Origin: CALARM01 sp036746235
GTDB taxonomy: Bacteria; Vulcanimicrobiota; SpSt-956; JAKJGF01
NCBI GenBank assembly: GCA_036746235.1
Contig: DAIOEN010000003.1
Span: 1-64,000 of the forward strand
Length of the DNA stretch: 64,000 nucleotides
Reading direction: 5' to 3'
Of the stretch, positions 52,671 to 59,978 are shown one piece after another. Numbering within the stretch: position 1 is the first letter of the stretch; every line of letters begins with the position of its first letter. The position numbers and the translations under genes were made by a program. The notes under the pieces are model-generated. The model made no database searches, was not told where the DNA came from, and worked only from the letters and a program-made list of their open reading frames with translations.

Positions 52671-53144
52671 CTAAGCCGCCTTCTTCGCTTCCGTATCCTT
52701 CATGCAGTCCTTGCAGAAGGGTTCTGTTGCCGGTATATCTTTCTTGCAAATCGGACAGGGGTAAGTCCCTTCTTCCCTTTCGCATTCTGAACAGAGCTGC
52801 ATCTCAGAAGGTATTACCTTTCCGCACTTCTGGCAGGGAGAAACTTCGAAACTCCATCTTTTATTACCGGTGGCGAAATCTTCCCGGGTCAGAAAATTCT
52901 CTTTTATGTAGTCTAATTCTTCAGCACTTACTCCGCCGGGCCATTCAACCAGGGCAACTGGATCTGGCTTAACCTGAAATCCTACAAAGAGAAATTTCTC
53001 ACCTTCAGAGTCCATATATTCCCCACCTAGCTCCAGGGCTTTCAAAAATTCAATCTTCGCTTCCCTCTCATCTCTTTTTAGTTCTTCAATTTGTCTCTGA
53101 ATAGACATTAATGTTCTTTTTGCTGCTTTAAAATCTTCGTTCAT
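52671..53144 (-). CDS. Zinc-ribbon protein with two C-terminal Cys clusters
   Basis: 157 residues. A helical N-terminal half (I-Q-R-Q-I-E-E-L-K-R-D-E-R-E-A), then C-Q-K-C-G, C-S-E-C, C-P-I-C and C-K-D-C in the last 60 residues: two zinc ribbons in tandem. Not recognised. Lies upstream of the SSB-tail protein in the same transcript. Confidence 0.65.
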   Translation of the reverse strand: MNEDFKAAKRTLMSIQRQIEELKRDEREAKIEFLKALELGGEYMDSEGEKFLFVGFQVKPDPVALVEWPGGVSAEELDYIKENFLTREDFATGNKRWSFEVSPCQKCGKVIPSEMQLCSECEREEGTYPCPICKKDIPATEPFCKDCMKDTEAKKAA

Positions 53145-53276
53145 CTATTTCACCTCCTTAAATCTCGGATCTTCTACCCTGAAGATTTGAGTAATAATAA
53201 TTGCAATCACGAACCACCAGAACACTACAGAGTGAATTGCGCAATTGAAAATAACAGAAAGGTTTTGCCAACTCAT
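53145..53276 (-). CDS. Single-helix membrane miniprotein
   Basis: 43 residues with one transmembrane helix (S-V-V-F-W-W-F-V-I-A-I-I-I-T), AGAGGTG before the ATG and a stop directly abutting the next ATG. Such small membrane proteins in early operons can affect the cell envelope or superinfection; unknown here. Confidence 0.6.
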   Translation of the reverse strand: MSWQNLSVIFNCAIHSVVFWWFVIAIIITQIFRVEDPRFKEVK

Positions 53277-53479
53277 ACCGACACCTCTATTCTTTTCTTG
53301 TTGCAATCTTCACAAATCCATCTATGCAGCAATTCTTTTATGTGAACACCATCTAAATAAACCTTTTCTTTCCCATGATAAATATATTCATCGGTAATTA
53401 ATCTTTTCAGGCAAGTATCGCAGAGAATTGGCGAGCATTTCGGAGAATTGTTTTTAATTTTTTCATATTTTGTAATCAT
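53273..53479 (-). CDS. Small zinc-knuckle protein
   Basis: 68 residues, C-S-P-I-L-C-D-T-C-L and C-E-D-C-N, a treble-clef-like site. The ends overlap neighbours by a few bases. No family recognised. Confidence 0.62.
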   Translation of the reverse strand: MITKYEKIKNNSPKCSPILCDTCLKRLITDEYIYHGKEKVYLDGVHIKELLHRWICEDCNKKRIEVSV

Positions 53480-53679
53480 GCCGCCACCCTCATCCTTCTA
53501 CTCTCCAGTTCCAGCGTGCAGGCGTGAATAATATTGCTGCAGAGATCCATTTTTTCATCAATAAAAGCAGTTTTCCGGGGGTGCTTCAAATAATCTTCAA
53601 AGTCTTGCTTCGCTTCTTTTCTGAGAAGTTCTAATTTGCTGCTTGGAAGCATGTCAAATATAATGCCTTTATAAAACAT
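53476..53679 (-). CDS. Small hypothetical protein
   Basis: 67 residues from ATG 53679, directly after GGAGGTGGCGTAAA. Charged helix-forming sequence (S-K-L-E-L-L-R-K-E-A-K-Q-D-F-E-D-Y). The frame can extend upstream to 53724 but the ribosome site favours this start. Confidence 0.6.
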   Translation of the reverse strand: MFYKGIIFDMLPSSKLELLRKEAKQDFEDYLKHPRKTAFIDEKMDLCSNIIHACTLELESRRMRVAA

Positions 53680-53680
53680 T

Positions 53681-54136
53681 TTACGCCACCTCCAATTCTG
53701 AATTTTCAAAAGGAATTTCATCAATCCTGTCCAGCACTTCTTCTGGGGTCATGTCGTCAACGCGACGCTCTTTTTCCGTATATTCGCACTCACATTCATA
53801 ATAATCTTCCCATTCCCCGTTAAGATAACGCGAATGGGCTCTTAACATTTCTGGGCAGTTTGGGCAGGTATGAGATACCCCTGTTTCCTCCGGCCTCTCT
53901 AGTTCTGCGCCGGTAAGATATTCGTAAAAATGTTTTGTTGCCTTATTTAACGGAACTTTTGCGATAGGATTTATAAGGATTTTTATTGAAAAATCTTCCG
54001 GGTGCTCCTCTGGCGGATTCTCTTGAATTGGATCTTCTTCTGGAATTAAATTTATGGTATTATGTGTTTGTGTTTTTATGGTTCTGGACTTATCAAAGCC
54101 CAGGGCTTTTTTTTCTGCTTTTGCCAGGATTGGCAT
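53681..54136 (-). CDS. Zinc-ribbon early protein
   Basis: 151 residues. Acidic, Pro-rich N-terminal half and a C-P-N-C-P...C-E-C-E-Y ribbon near residue 105-130, followed by R-R-V-D-D-M-T-P-E-E-V. AAGGAAG before the ATG. Not recognised. Confidence 0.6.
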   Translation of the reverse strand: MPILAKAEKKALGFDKSRTIKTQTHNTINLIPEEDPIQENPPEEHPEDFSIKILINPIAKVPLNKATKHFYEYLTGAELERPEETGVSHTCPNCPEMLRAHSRYLNGEWEDYYECECEYTEKERRVDDMTPEEVLDRIDEIPFENSELEVA

Positions 54137-54204
54137 TCTTCCACTTCCTTTCTTGATTTTTCCTCCCTCCTGCTGTAGAATTCCAGAAGAAGGGAGGTGA
54201 TGTT

Positions 54205-54408
54205 TTGTCAGATAAAGCTTTTGAATTCGCTAAAGAGATTACTGTTGCTGTTATAAGTAATTCCACTGGTAAAGCAGGAGATTTATGTTTAACTTCCAAT
54301 TCTATCTGTGGTTTCTTTGAGACCGTTTACAACAAACTCAAAGAACTTGAGCAACAAAAACCCGCCAGAACTCAAGAACCTATAAGCACAAAGATGGCTG
54401 GAACTTAA
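54205..54408 (+). CDS. Plus-strand small helical protein
   Basis: 67 residues starting at TTG, just after GGGAGGTGATG. Sequence S-D-K-A-F-E-F-A-K-E-I-T-V-A-V-I... C-G-F-F-E-T-V-Y-N-K-L is amphipathic. It points away from the minus-strand early genes and may be a small lysogeny or regulatory gene, and its mRNA would be antisense to the early transcript over this stretch. No terminator seen. Confidence 0.6.
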   Translation: MSDKAFEFAKEITVAVISNSTGKAGDLCLTSNSICGFFETVYNKLKELEQQKPARTQEPISTKMAGT

Positions 54409-54674
54409 AAAGCTATTCTTCCGTCAGTAGTATCCAGTATAATCTTTGCAATCTCAGGTAACGCTTTTAATTCCTCTGGAGTTATCTGGGATTGTTCTTT
54501 TTCGCATATATTAATGCCATAATTACAGAGACTTTTATAAAATTTTCCTTTTAAATCAGCCCACGATACTCTTCGTTCTCTCTCCGCTTTTTCTGCTTCC
54601 TGCTTCTGCTTCTCCTTAGCCTCTTCTTTCGTTAATTTGCCGATCATGTCTTGAATAAATTCAATCTTTTCCAC
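54405..54674 (-). CDS. Small coiled-coil early protein
   Basis: 89 residues. N-terminal Lys/Glu coiled coil, then R-R-V-S-W-A-D-L-K-G-K-F-Y-K-S-L-C. Overlaps the end of the plus-strand small gene by four bases. Not recognised. Confidence 0.55.
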   Translation of the reverse strand: MEKIEFIQDMIGKLTKEEAKEKQKQEAEKAERERRVSWADLKGKFYKSLCNYGINICEKEQSQITPEELKALPEIAKIILDTTDGRIAF

Positions 54675-54687
54675 TTACTTCACCTCC

Positions 54688-54882
54688 TTAATCCCGTAAA
54701 AGTTCACTGGCTGTCGTCTCAAGCGCCATTGCCAATTTTTCTATCGTCGTCAGCCTTATATTTGTCTTATCGCGTTCAATCCGGCTTAAAGCCGCTCTTT
54801 CTATTCCTGCTTCCAGTGCCAATTTTTCTTGAGACATATCTTTTTCCTGTCTCATTCTTTTTATTTTTTGTCCGAAAGTCAC
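54688..54882 (-). CDS. XRE-family HTH regulator (compact)
   Basis: 64 residues from GTG 54882, which follows AAAGGGGAAAGA; a longer frame opens at GTG 54933 inside the operator, without a ribosome site. Helix-turn-helix: M-S-Q-E-K-L-A-L-E-A-G-I-E-R-A-A-L-S-R-I-E-R. A single-domain DNA-binding protein, Cro-like. The palindrome at 54934-54959 just upstream is its probable operator. Confidence 0.82.
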   Translation of the reverse strand: MTFGQKIKRMRQEKDMSQEKLALEAGIERAALSRIERDKTNIRLTTIEKLAMALETTASELLRD

Positions 54883-54933
54883 ACTCTTTCCCCTTTCGAT
54901 TCCCCTTCTCTTTTTATGTGTTTTTTTAGACAC

Positions 54934-54959
54934 AAAATGTGTTTACTTTTACACATTTT
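54934..54959. promoter_or_regulatory. Palindromic operator upstream of compact XRE gene
   Basis: AAAATGTGT, eight-base spacer, ACACATTTT: a perfect 9-bp inverted repeat just upstream of the XRE gene, seven bases from a minus-strand TATAAT box (54966-54971). Confidence 0.7.
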
Positions 54960-54987
54960 TATGTTATTATAGTTTTAGGTTTTTAGG

Positions 54988-55034
54988 GTCGTTCCCGGCG
55001 AACCAAGATTTTGCCAGAAACGACTTATTTTTTT
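54988..55034 (+). terminator. Intrinsic-terminator-like hairpin between two XRE genes
   Basis: GTCGTTCCCGGC pairs with GCCAGAAACGAC across a 13-base loop, followed on the plus strand by TTATTTTTTT. It ends at the stop codon of the upstream XRE gene. Orientation by the T tract is plus, which would stop transcription entering from the left; on the minus strand it may only slow transcription. Confidence 0.5.
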
Positions 55035-55248
55035 ATAATGTTATTAATTCTTTTGTACGTATTTCTATTTCAAGTCCAAGAGAATTTGCAATTTTCTCCA
55101 TTGTTCCGATAGTTGGTTCTGTTTTTCCTGTCTCGATTTGGCACCAATTATTTTGTGCTATACCAGCTAAATGAGCCGCTTCTTTTTGTGATATATTTTT
55201 TTTAGCCCTGGCAACTCTCATTGCCTCGCTAAATTTTTCTCCTAACAT
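55033..55248 (-). CDS. XRE-family HTH regulator (Cro-like)
   Basis: 71 residues with helix-turn-helix N-I-S-Q-K-E-A-A-H-L-A-G-I-A-Q-N-N-W-C-Q-I-E-T-G-K-T. Faces away from the CI-like block, behind a strong promoter (55300-55328). Likely first regulator of the early strand; Cro or a second repressor (inference). Confidence 0.82.
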   Translation of the reverse strand: MLGEKFSEAMRVARAKKNISQKEAAHLAGIAQNNWCQIETGKTEPTIGTMEKIANSLGLEIEIRTKELITL

Positions 55249-55265
55249 TGCTCATTCTCCTTACC

Positions 55266-55328
55266 GCTTAATTATTCGCTTAATTATTAAGCTAAAATAA
55301 TTATAATCCTTATAAATTGAAAAGTCAA
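55266..55328. promoter_or_regulatory. Divergent promoter with palindromic operator, regulator region
   Basis: Minus-strand promoter: TTGACT (55323-55328), 17-base spacer, TATAAT (55300-55305). At its start lies GCTTAATTATTAAGC (55278-55292), a perfect palindrome, with a second half copy GCTTAATTATT at 55266. A plus-strand TATAAT at 55371-55376 serves the opposite genes. This is the natural lysis/lysogeny switch region. Confidence 0.78.
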
Positions 55329-55395
55329 TAGCTTATTTATAATTGAATTATATTTTTTTATAATTTATGATATAATAAATCAGGTGGTGATAAAC

Positions 55396-55734
55396 ATGGA
55401 AGATAGAATGGAAAATTTAGAAAAAGACGTTTCCGTATTAAAGACAGACGTTTCCGTATTAAAGACAGACGTTTCCGTATTAAAGGTAGATGTTTCCGTA
55501 TTAAAGACAGACGTAAAAGAAATAAAGGAAAGGCTTGGAAAGGTTGAAAATGATGTGTCTTTTCTTCGGGATGAAGTGAGAATAGGATTTAACACTTTAA
55601 ACGATACCCTTAATAGTATGTTTGATTTAACTGCTAAAAGCATAAGAGCTAATAAGAAAGTAGCTGTAATTATGGAAAATGCTTACAGTGAAGCTACTGA
55701 GGAATATACAAAGATAAAGAAATCAAAAAAATAA
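55396..55734 (+). CDS. Coiled-coil protein with heptad tandem repeats
   Basis: 112 residues from ATG 55396 (AGGTGGTG upstream). Residues 10-40 are four copies of D-V-S-V-L-K-T, encoded by 21-bp direct repeats. The rest is an amphipathic helix and a C-terminal M-E-N-A-Y-S-E-A. Related in layout to the minus-strand gene at 59979-60224. First gene of the plus-strand regulator operon, so possibly a regulator partner. Confidence 0.7.
   Translation: MEDRMENLEKDVSVLKTDVSVLKTDVSVLKVDVSVLKTDVKEIKERLGKVENDVSFLRDEVRIGFNTLNDTLNSMFDLTAKSIRANKKVAVIMENAYSEATEEYTKIKKSKK
55426..55513 (+). repeat. Four 21-bp tandem repeats
   Basis: GACGTTTCCGTATTAAAGACA repeats at 55426, 55447, 55468 and 55489, with one variant copy (GGTAGAT). 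Each codes for seven residues, one coiled-coil heptad. Such repeats can gain or lose units by slippage. Confidence 0.85.
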
Positions 55735-55746
55735 AAGGTTTATATT

Positions 55747-56295
55747 ATGACATTGGCAGAATTTGTTAAACAAAAAAGAGAAGATTTAAATCTTTCTCAA
55801 AATAAACTTGCTTTAAAAGCAGGAATTTCTCAATCAAGTGTTCATAGAATTGAGTCTGGGGCTCATAAAAAACCTGATATGAATACACTTATTGCTATTT
55901 CAAATGCTTTAAAATTATCCCCTGAAGATAAATGTGTATTATCTTATTTAGCCGAGTATGAAGTTCCTTATACAGAAATTGAAAATATAAATATTCGTAT
56001 CAAAGAAATAGAAGAAAACTCAGAATTAAAAGATAAAAAGATTATTGGTTTTCAACCAGGCATTTACAGTGAGTCTACTTATATCTCCTCCATAGAAGAT
56101 AACGAAAAAAAAATGGCCAGATACGAAAAAATCCTTGATAAATTACTTGAAACACTGGCCGAACCAATCGTACAGAGCGCGTATAGATTGCATACGATGG
56201 ATGAGCCAGACGAAAGGCTTGATAGAATAGAGAAAAGGCTTGATGGCATTGAGGAAAAAATTAATAAAATCTTAAAAAATTTGGATAAAAAATAA
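55747..56295 (+). CDS. XRE-family repressor (CI-like)
   Basis: 182 residues. N-terminal helix-turn-helix L-S-Q-N-K-L-A-L-K-A-G-I-S-Q-S-S-V-H-R-I-E. There is no S24 peptidase autocleavage motif; the remaining 110 residues are helical with a C-terminal coiled coil (R-L-D-R-I-E-K-R-L-D-G-I-E-E-K). So a non-self-cleaving repressor, with induction by another route. Transcribed away from the Cro-like gene. Confidence 0.82.
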   Translation: MTLAEFVKQKREDLNLSQNKLALKAGISQSSVHRIESGAHKKPDMNTLIAISNALKLSPEDKCVLSYLAEYEVPYTEIENINIRIKEIEENSELKDKKIIGFQPGIYSESTYISSIEDNEKKMARYEKILDKLLETLAEPIVQSAYRLHTMDEPDERLDRIEKRLDGIEEKINKILKNLDKK

Positions 56296-56318
56296 GATGT
56301 TATAAGGAGGATAAAATT

Positions 56319-56501
56319 ATGAAAAAAGACAATGTGATAAAACTTGTAAATACAGGACGGGAAAAAATAGAACTTTCTGAAGGGCGTTTGGCTACCTGGG
56401 ATACATCAGGAGAAAAGGAATTTTATCAAATGCAAATACAGGCAAAGCAAAATCAATCACAACAGGCAAACTCTAATACATCCAACAACAAAAAAGAGTG
56501 A
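56319..56501 (+). CDS. Small hypothetical protein
   Basis: 60 residues: N-terminal charged region, then a Gln/Asn-rich tail (N-Q-S-Q-Q-A-N-S-N-T-S-N-N). An AAGGAGG box lies nine bases before the ATG. It follows the repressor and may be part of the same lysogeny operon. Confidence 0.6.
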   Translation: MKKDNVIKLVNTGREKIELSEGRLATWDTSGEKEFYQMQIQAKQNQSQQANSNTSNNKKE

Positions 56502-56502
56502 A

Positions 56503-57156
56503 TTATTTAGATTGAGCTTTAAAGAAATTTTCTTTTTTCTCATTATATCGATTTAAGTTATATTTTACTATCTTTATACCGGAATTTAAGTCGAAGTAAA
56601 TACCATCTATATCTTCAGAAGTAAAACATTCTCGATTAAAATTTACATTTTGAAGATTATCTATATATATTTCTTTTGAAGAAGTATGTAGTTTATGAAT
56701 AAAACCTTTCCCAATTGTATAATTTTCTTTATCTATTATTTCTACTACCTGCTTATTCGCGCCGTCTAATATATTCTCCAAAAGAGAATCTGTTTTTGTT
56801 ATTTCATTTTTATTTTCTTCAGATCTAACACCGTTAACAAACCACATATAAAATTTTTCTAAATTATACAGATACATTCCCAGTAATATGCTTATTGCTA
56901 CATTGAAAAGAATTGAGAAAAGAATGAAAGTGATGGATGTAAATTTTTCCATTAAAATATTGGCATTATTAATCTTAAAACCATACAGAATTACAAGACC
57001 GTAAGGAATTGTTATTATAAGGCTATATATTAAAGCGTTTATTACCTCTTCCAATTGTGATTTGGGTCTTATCTTTATATTCATATCTGTATAAATATAA
57101 TGAGATATAAAGCCGGGCATTATTAAAGCTAAGAAAATGAAATGGTATACAGGCAT
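56503..57156 (-). CDS. DUF6338-like membrane protein
   Basis: 217 residues. Several hydrophobic segments: about 3-20, 40-62, 75-100. Starts M-P-V-Y-H-F-I-F-L-A-L-I-M-P-G-F, resembling DUF6338 proteins (L-I-x-P-G-F). The C-terminal 100 residues are soluble. Convergent to the small gene on the plus strand. A membrane protein in the regulator region of a prophage often acts in superinfection exclusion, but that is inference. Confidence 0.7.
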   Translation of the reverse strand: MPVYHFIFLALIMPGFISHYIYTDMNIKIRPKSQLEEVINALIYSLIITIPYGLVILYGFKINNANILMEKFTSITFILFSILFNVAISILLGMYLYNLEKFYMWFVNGVRSEENKNEITKTDSLLENILDGANKQVVEIIDKENYTIGKGFIHKLHTSSKEIYIDNLQNVNFNRECFTSEDIDGIYFDLNSGIKIVKYNLNRYNEKKENFFKAQSK

Positions 57157-57289
57157 TAAAAATCACTCCTTTTTTATTATTATACAGGAAAAAATATAAT
57201 TTGTACACCGTTTAAAATACACTTTTACCTAAGGTAAACAAGGGGAAATAAAAAAGTCCGATAATACTATCGGACATAAAAGTATAATA

Positions 57290-57481
57290 TCAATTATTTT
57301 CTGCTTCTATTTCTTCCTGTTTTACTTGATTCGCAAACTGATAACCCAGGAAAAAGCAACTCATCCCGTATTTTTTTAATTCTTGCCTCTTTTCTTTATT
57401 TCTTTTTTCCTCTGGTAGTATTCGTTCGAGTAAGTTATTGATTTTTTCATAAGCGAGAAAAGATAATCTTTCAATCATCAT
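57290..57481 (-). CDS. Small helical protein
   Basis: 63 residues, M-M-I-E-R-L-S-F-L-A-Y-E-K-I-N-N then charged, with one Cys-containing hydrophobic stretch. AAGGA box before the ATG. Not recognised. Confidence 0.55.
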   Translation of the reverse strand: MMIERLSFLAYEKINNLLERILPEEKRNKEKRQELKKYGMSCFFLGYQFANQVKQEEIEAENN

Positions 57482-57552
57482 CTTAACAAATCCTTTCTTT
57501 ATTTATTTTTTTATGATATTATAATATTGAGAAAATATAAAAAGTTTGAATT

Positions 57553-57622
57553 AAAAAAGGGCCACCTCGGCTGTCTGACTTGTAAGGCGACTGCCAGGGG
57601 TGTGCCCTCTCTCTTTATTATA
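57553..57622 (-). ncRNA. Candidate structured small RNA
   Basis: GGGCACACC and GGTGGCCC close an outer stem; inside, GGC-A-GTC pairs with GAC-A-GCC around a loop. On the minus strand the outer stem is followed by TTTTTT, and a TATAAT box lies just before it (57617-57622). It stands out as GC-rich in AT-rich surroundings. It may be a small regulatory RNA or a type I antitoxin, or only a terminator; no toxin peptide is evident. Confidence 0.45.
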
Positions 57623-57888
57623 TAACAAATCCATATGTTATAGTGTATTTTTTTTAACTTCTAAAAAAATTATATCATGTATCTTCAATTTTTCACTGAT
57701 ATAGTCCAAAAGAACTATTAATAAGCAAAAGAATTACCTTTTCTTTACTGTAAATTTTTTTCTTGCGTAAATGTAACCGTTACAATTACTATCTTTATCT
57801 CTCCTTAGTGCTTATCTATACTGAATTAAATTCATGTATACTAAGCGTTTCACATTTTGACTTAAAAATAAAAAAGATTTATAATTTT

Positions 57889-57918
57889 TTCACAATATTA
57901 TTTTTTATGGGTTATAAT
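57889..57918 (+). promoter_or_regulatory. Promoter for plus-strand membrane/secreted genes
   Basis: TTCACA, 18-base spacer, TATAAT, followed by GAAAGGCGGG ribosome site and ATG 57950. Confidence 0.65.
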
Positions 57919-57949
57919 ATATAAAAAAGATAGAAAGGCGGGTAAATTT

Positions 57950-58420
57950 ATGGATGGTAATTGTTGTATTATTGGGATGATAATTGGAGTAATGCTTTTT
58001 ATTTTTATGTGTGTAGGAATTGCAAATACAGCAAAAAAAGCAAATGAAGCTAAAAAGAAGGCAGAAGAAGATTATAAAGAAGCCCTTGATGAACTCAGAG
58101 GAGATCCTACCAATGCTATTTTAAGGCAGAACGCTCTTAAGCTGGGCCGTATATATTCGAATTTGGCCCGTGATGCAAAAGGTGTAACAATCTTTGATGA
58201 AGTGGCATTAATGAATGATATTAATGCTGTCTGTGGTGGAGCTACGAATATTACCGGTACTCCTGTATCAAATATTACCCAACCACTTCCTTCTTCAACT
58301 CCGGCAACCTCTCTATCAATTGAAGAGCGTTTAAACAAGTTATCAGAACTCCGAGAAAAAGGATTGATAAATGAACAAGAATATGAGGAGAAAAAAAAGA
58401 AAATACTTGATGAAATTTAA
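57950..58420 (+). CDS. Membrane protein with C-terminal SHOCT domain
   Basis: 156 residues. N-terminal transmembrane helix (about 7-25, I-I-G-M-I-I-G-V-M-L-F-I-F-M), helical middle, Ser/Thr/Pro linker and a C-terminal SHOCT motif (L-N-K-L-S-E-L-R-E-K-G-L-I-N-E-Q-E-Y-E-E-K-K). SHOCT tails are short oligomerisation modules. It has its own promoter inside the prophage, so it is probably expressed in the lysogen; phenotype unknown. Confidence 0.75.
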   Translation: MDGNCCIIGMIIGVMLFIFMCVGIANTAKKANEAKKKAEEDYKEALDELRGDPTNAILRQNALKLGRIYSNLARDAKGVTIFDEVALMNDINAVCGGATNITGTPVSNITQPLPSSTPATSLSIEERLNKLSELREKGLINEQEYEEKKKKILDEI

Positions 58421-58441
58421 TAAAAAGAAGGGAAAAGATTT

Positions 58442-58900
58442 ATGAAAAGATTATTATTAACTCTCTGTTTTATTATTATTATTTCAAATTTTGTAATGGC
58501 ACGAACTGCTGATAATTTAATTCAGCCTGGTATATCAGTGGGATCTGCTTATCTTGGAAAAACTACTACTAAAGATATAGTTAACTGGCTTGGAAATCCT
58601 GAGAAAACTACAAAAAATGATAAAGGTGATATATTTTACATCTATGATACTTATGGTCTTACTTTTATTTTTACTTCTAGTATTCTTTCTGCTGTAATTA
58701 TTACATCTAATTATTATAAGACTCCTGAACTCATTGGAATAGGATCTACTACAAAAGAGGTTGTAGCTGCTTATCCTTATTCAAAATCAACGTATTATAA
58801 AGAAGAATGGAATATTGTAGATGCTAATAAAAATACGGTATATTATTGTAATTCTTCTTCTGGAACTGTATTTAGAATTTTAATTATGTTACCTCAGTAA
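58442..58900 (+). CDS. Secreted small protein
   Basis: 152 residues with a signal peptide (L-L-L-T-L-C-F-I-I-I-I-S-N-F-V-M-A) cleaved near residue 21. The mature part is beta-rich with G-K-T-T-T-K-D-I-V-N-W-L-G-N-P, reminiscent of SmpA/BLIP-like folds (a G-x-T-x-x-x-V/I-x-x-x-L-G-x-P motif), which bind outer-membrane partners. Follows the SHOCT gene and ends with an intrinsic terminator. A lysogenic conversion protein is plausible. Confidence 0.75.
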   Translation: MKRLLLTLCFIIIISNFVMARTADNLIQPGISVGSAYLGKTTTKDIVNWLGNPEKTTKNDKGDIFYIYDTYGLTFIFTSSILSAVIITSNYYKTPELIGIGSTTKEVVAAYPYSKSTYYKEEWNIVDANKNTVYYCNSSSGTVFRILIMLPQ

Positions 58901-58936
58901 AAATAACGAAAATTAAAAATCCATCAAGTATTGAAT

Positions 58937-58960
58937 AATCCTGAATTTCTCAGGATTTTG
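58937..58960 (+). terminator. Terminator after secreted protein gene
   Basis: AATCCTGA, ATTTC loop, TCAGGATT, then TTGTTG. Located 35 bases after the stop. Confidence 0.65.
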
Positions 58961-59058
58961 TTGTTTATGTGATTTTATTGCTCTTCCGGTACGAAAAAAT
59001 CAAAAAAGTCGTGTAAACCGGATTTTCTTTATGTGATGGTTATGTGATTAAAACAAAA

Positions 59059-59095
59059 AAAAGCCCCGGGATTTCTCCCAGGGCTTTTAATTTTT
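59059..59095. terminator. Bidirectional terminator
   Basis: AAAAGCCC and GGGCTTTT pair, with GGG and CCC inside, followed on the plus strand by TTTTT. Separates plus cargo genes from the minus early genes. Confidence 0.75.
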
Positions 59096-59098
59096 ATT

Positions 59099-59324
59099 CT
59101 ACATTTCTTTTGTATAGCTATATGATACATAATCCGGCTCGTAATCTTCCTCGCTTATATCTCCGCCGCATCCAGTTCTCCAGATTGACTGTCCTGCTAT
59201 ATCCTGCTGCAGAACTGCCTCGCAGGTCCCACTGTTGCAATAAGGGCAAACTATATTTTCACCCCATCCTCCGAAATTATTAAACGAAACTTAATTGATG
59301 ATTGCTGCTGTAAAACTTTTTCAT
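59099..59324 (-). pseudogene. Small zinc-type gene with apparent +1 frameshift
   Basis: ATG 59324 follows AAAGGAGTG and opens M-K-K-F-Y-S-S-N-H-Q-L-S-F-V then a stop. A shift of +1 just before that stop enters N-N-F-G-G-W-G-E-N-I-V-C-P-Y-C-N-S and runs 60 codons to a stop at 59099, ending D-Y-V-S-Y-S-Y-T-K-E-M. The second frame has no start of its own. It holds C-P-Y-C-x6-C and a later C. Either a programmed shift (GTT TAA), a mutation or an error. Confidence 0.5.
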
Positions 59325-59381
59325 TAAAATCACTCCTTTAATTTATTTTATCATTGTGTTGTGTCACCGGCTGAGACATTT

Positions 59382-59576
59382 TTAATTCATTCCTATTTTC
59401 TTTAATTCTTCTTCAAGTTCCAGAATGTAACCTTCTAAATATTCTCTTGTTTCTGGCCCTATATTTCCCTCTAATGCCTTTTTGCTATCTCTAATACTGG
59501 AAAGAATTTGCTCTCTCCTCCCTTTTTTCTGATGGATTTTCATGTCTGTTACTATATCGTTACTTTGAAAATTCAT
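59382..59576 (-). CDS. Small helical early protein
   Basis: 64 residues from ATG 59576 (AAGGTGATTGAA upstream). Helical, charged (R-R-E-Q-I-L-S-S-I-R-D-S-K-K-A; L-E-G-Y-I-L-E-L-E-E-E-L). Next to the double-HTH gene. Confidence 0.58.
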   Translation of the reverse strand: MNFQSNDIVTDMKIHQKKGRREQILSSIRDSKKALEGNIGPETREYLEGYILELEEELKKIGMN

Positions 59577-59611
59577 TTCAATCACCTTATCCTTTCTTTT
59601 TTCATATCTTA

Positions 59612-59905
59612 TCACGCTTTAACCGACAAAATTCGTCGGCCCTGATTTTTTAATCCTTTTTTTGATAAATAATTCCTTACCGCCGTGTAACTGGCTCCTG
59701 TTTCTTCTGCAATTTCTTCCAGGCTCTTTCCCCTTTGGTAATACATCCGCTCCCACTCAGAATAGAATTTTGACCATTTTGTCTGTCTTTTCATCCCAGC
59801 CTTATCTAGTGCCTCTGATACCGCTTGCCGGGAAACATTATATTCATCTGCAATCTGCTGGAAGGTCCATCCCTGTTCCCTGAGATTTTTCCATTCCTTT
59901 ACCAT
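59612..59905 (-). CDS. Double helix-turn-helix DNA-binding protein
   Basis: 97 residues with two HTH motifs: T-F-Q-Q-I-A-D-E-Y-N-V-S-R-Q-A-V-S-E-A-L and S-L-E-E-I-A-E-E-T-G-A-S-Y-T-A-V-R-N-Y-L, joined by K-W-S-K-F-Y-S-E-W-E. The layout matches the plus-strand gene at 62002-62334, so the two are paralogues facing opposite ways. Confidence 0.75.
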   Translation of the reverse strand: MVKEWKNLREQGWTFQQIADEYNVSRQAVSEALDKAGMKRQTKWSKFYSEWERMYYQRGKSLEEIAEETGASYTAVRNYLSKKGLKNQGRRILSVKA

Positions 59906-59978
59906 ATTGAAACCTTCTTTCTTTTATGGTATAATTTTTTTGAGGTAGGCAGGGGTTTTATCCCCTGCCCCTTGTGCT

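Larger units (their letters stand above)
57482..57949. other. Intergenic region with structured element and plus promoter
   Basis: No credible protein gene. Contains a GC-rich hairpin element (57559-57607), scattered -10-like boxes, and near its right end a promoter for the plus-strand membrane protein gene. The rest is AT-rich and shows no further structure I can name. Confidence 0.6.

Noticed and set aside
54093..54299. Minus-strand frame of 68 codons
   Set aside because: Overlaps the zinc-ribbon gene and the plus-strand TTG gene, which have better ribosome sites.
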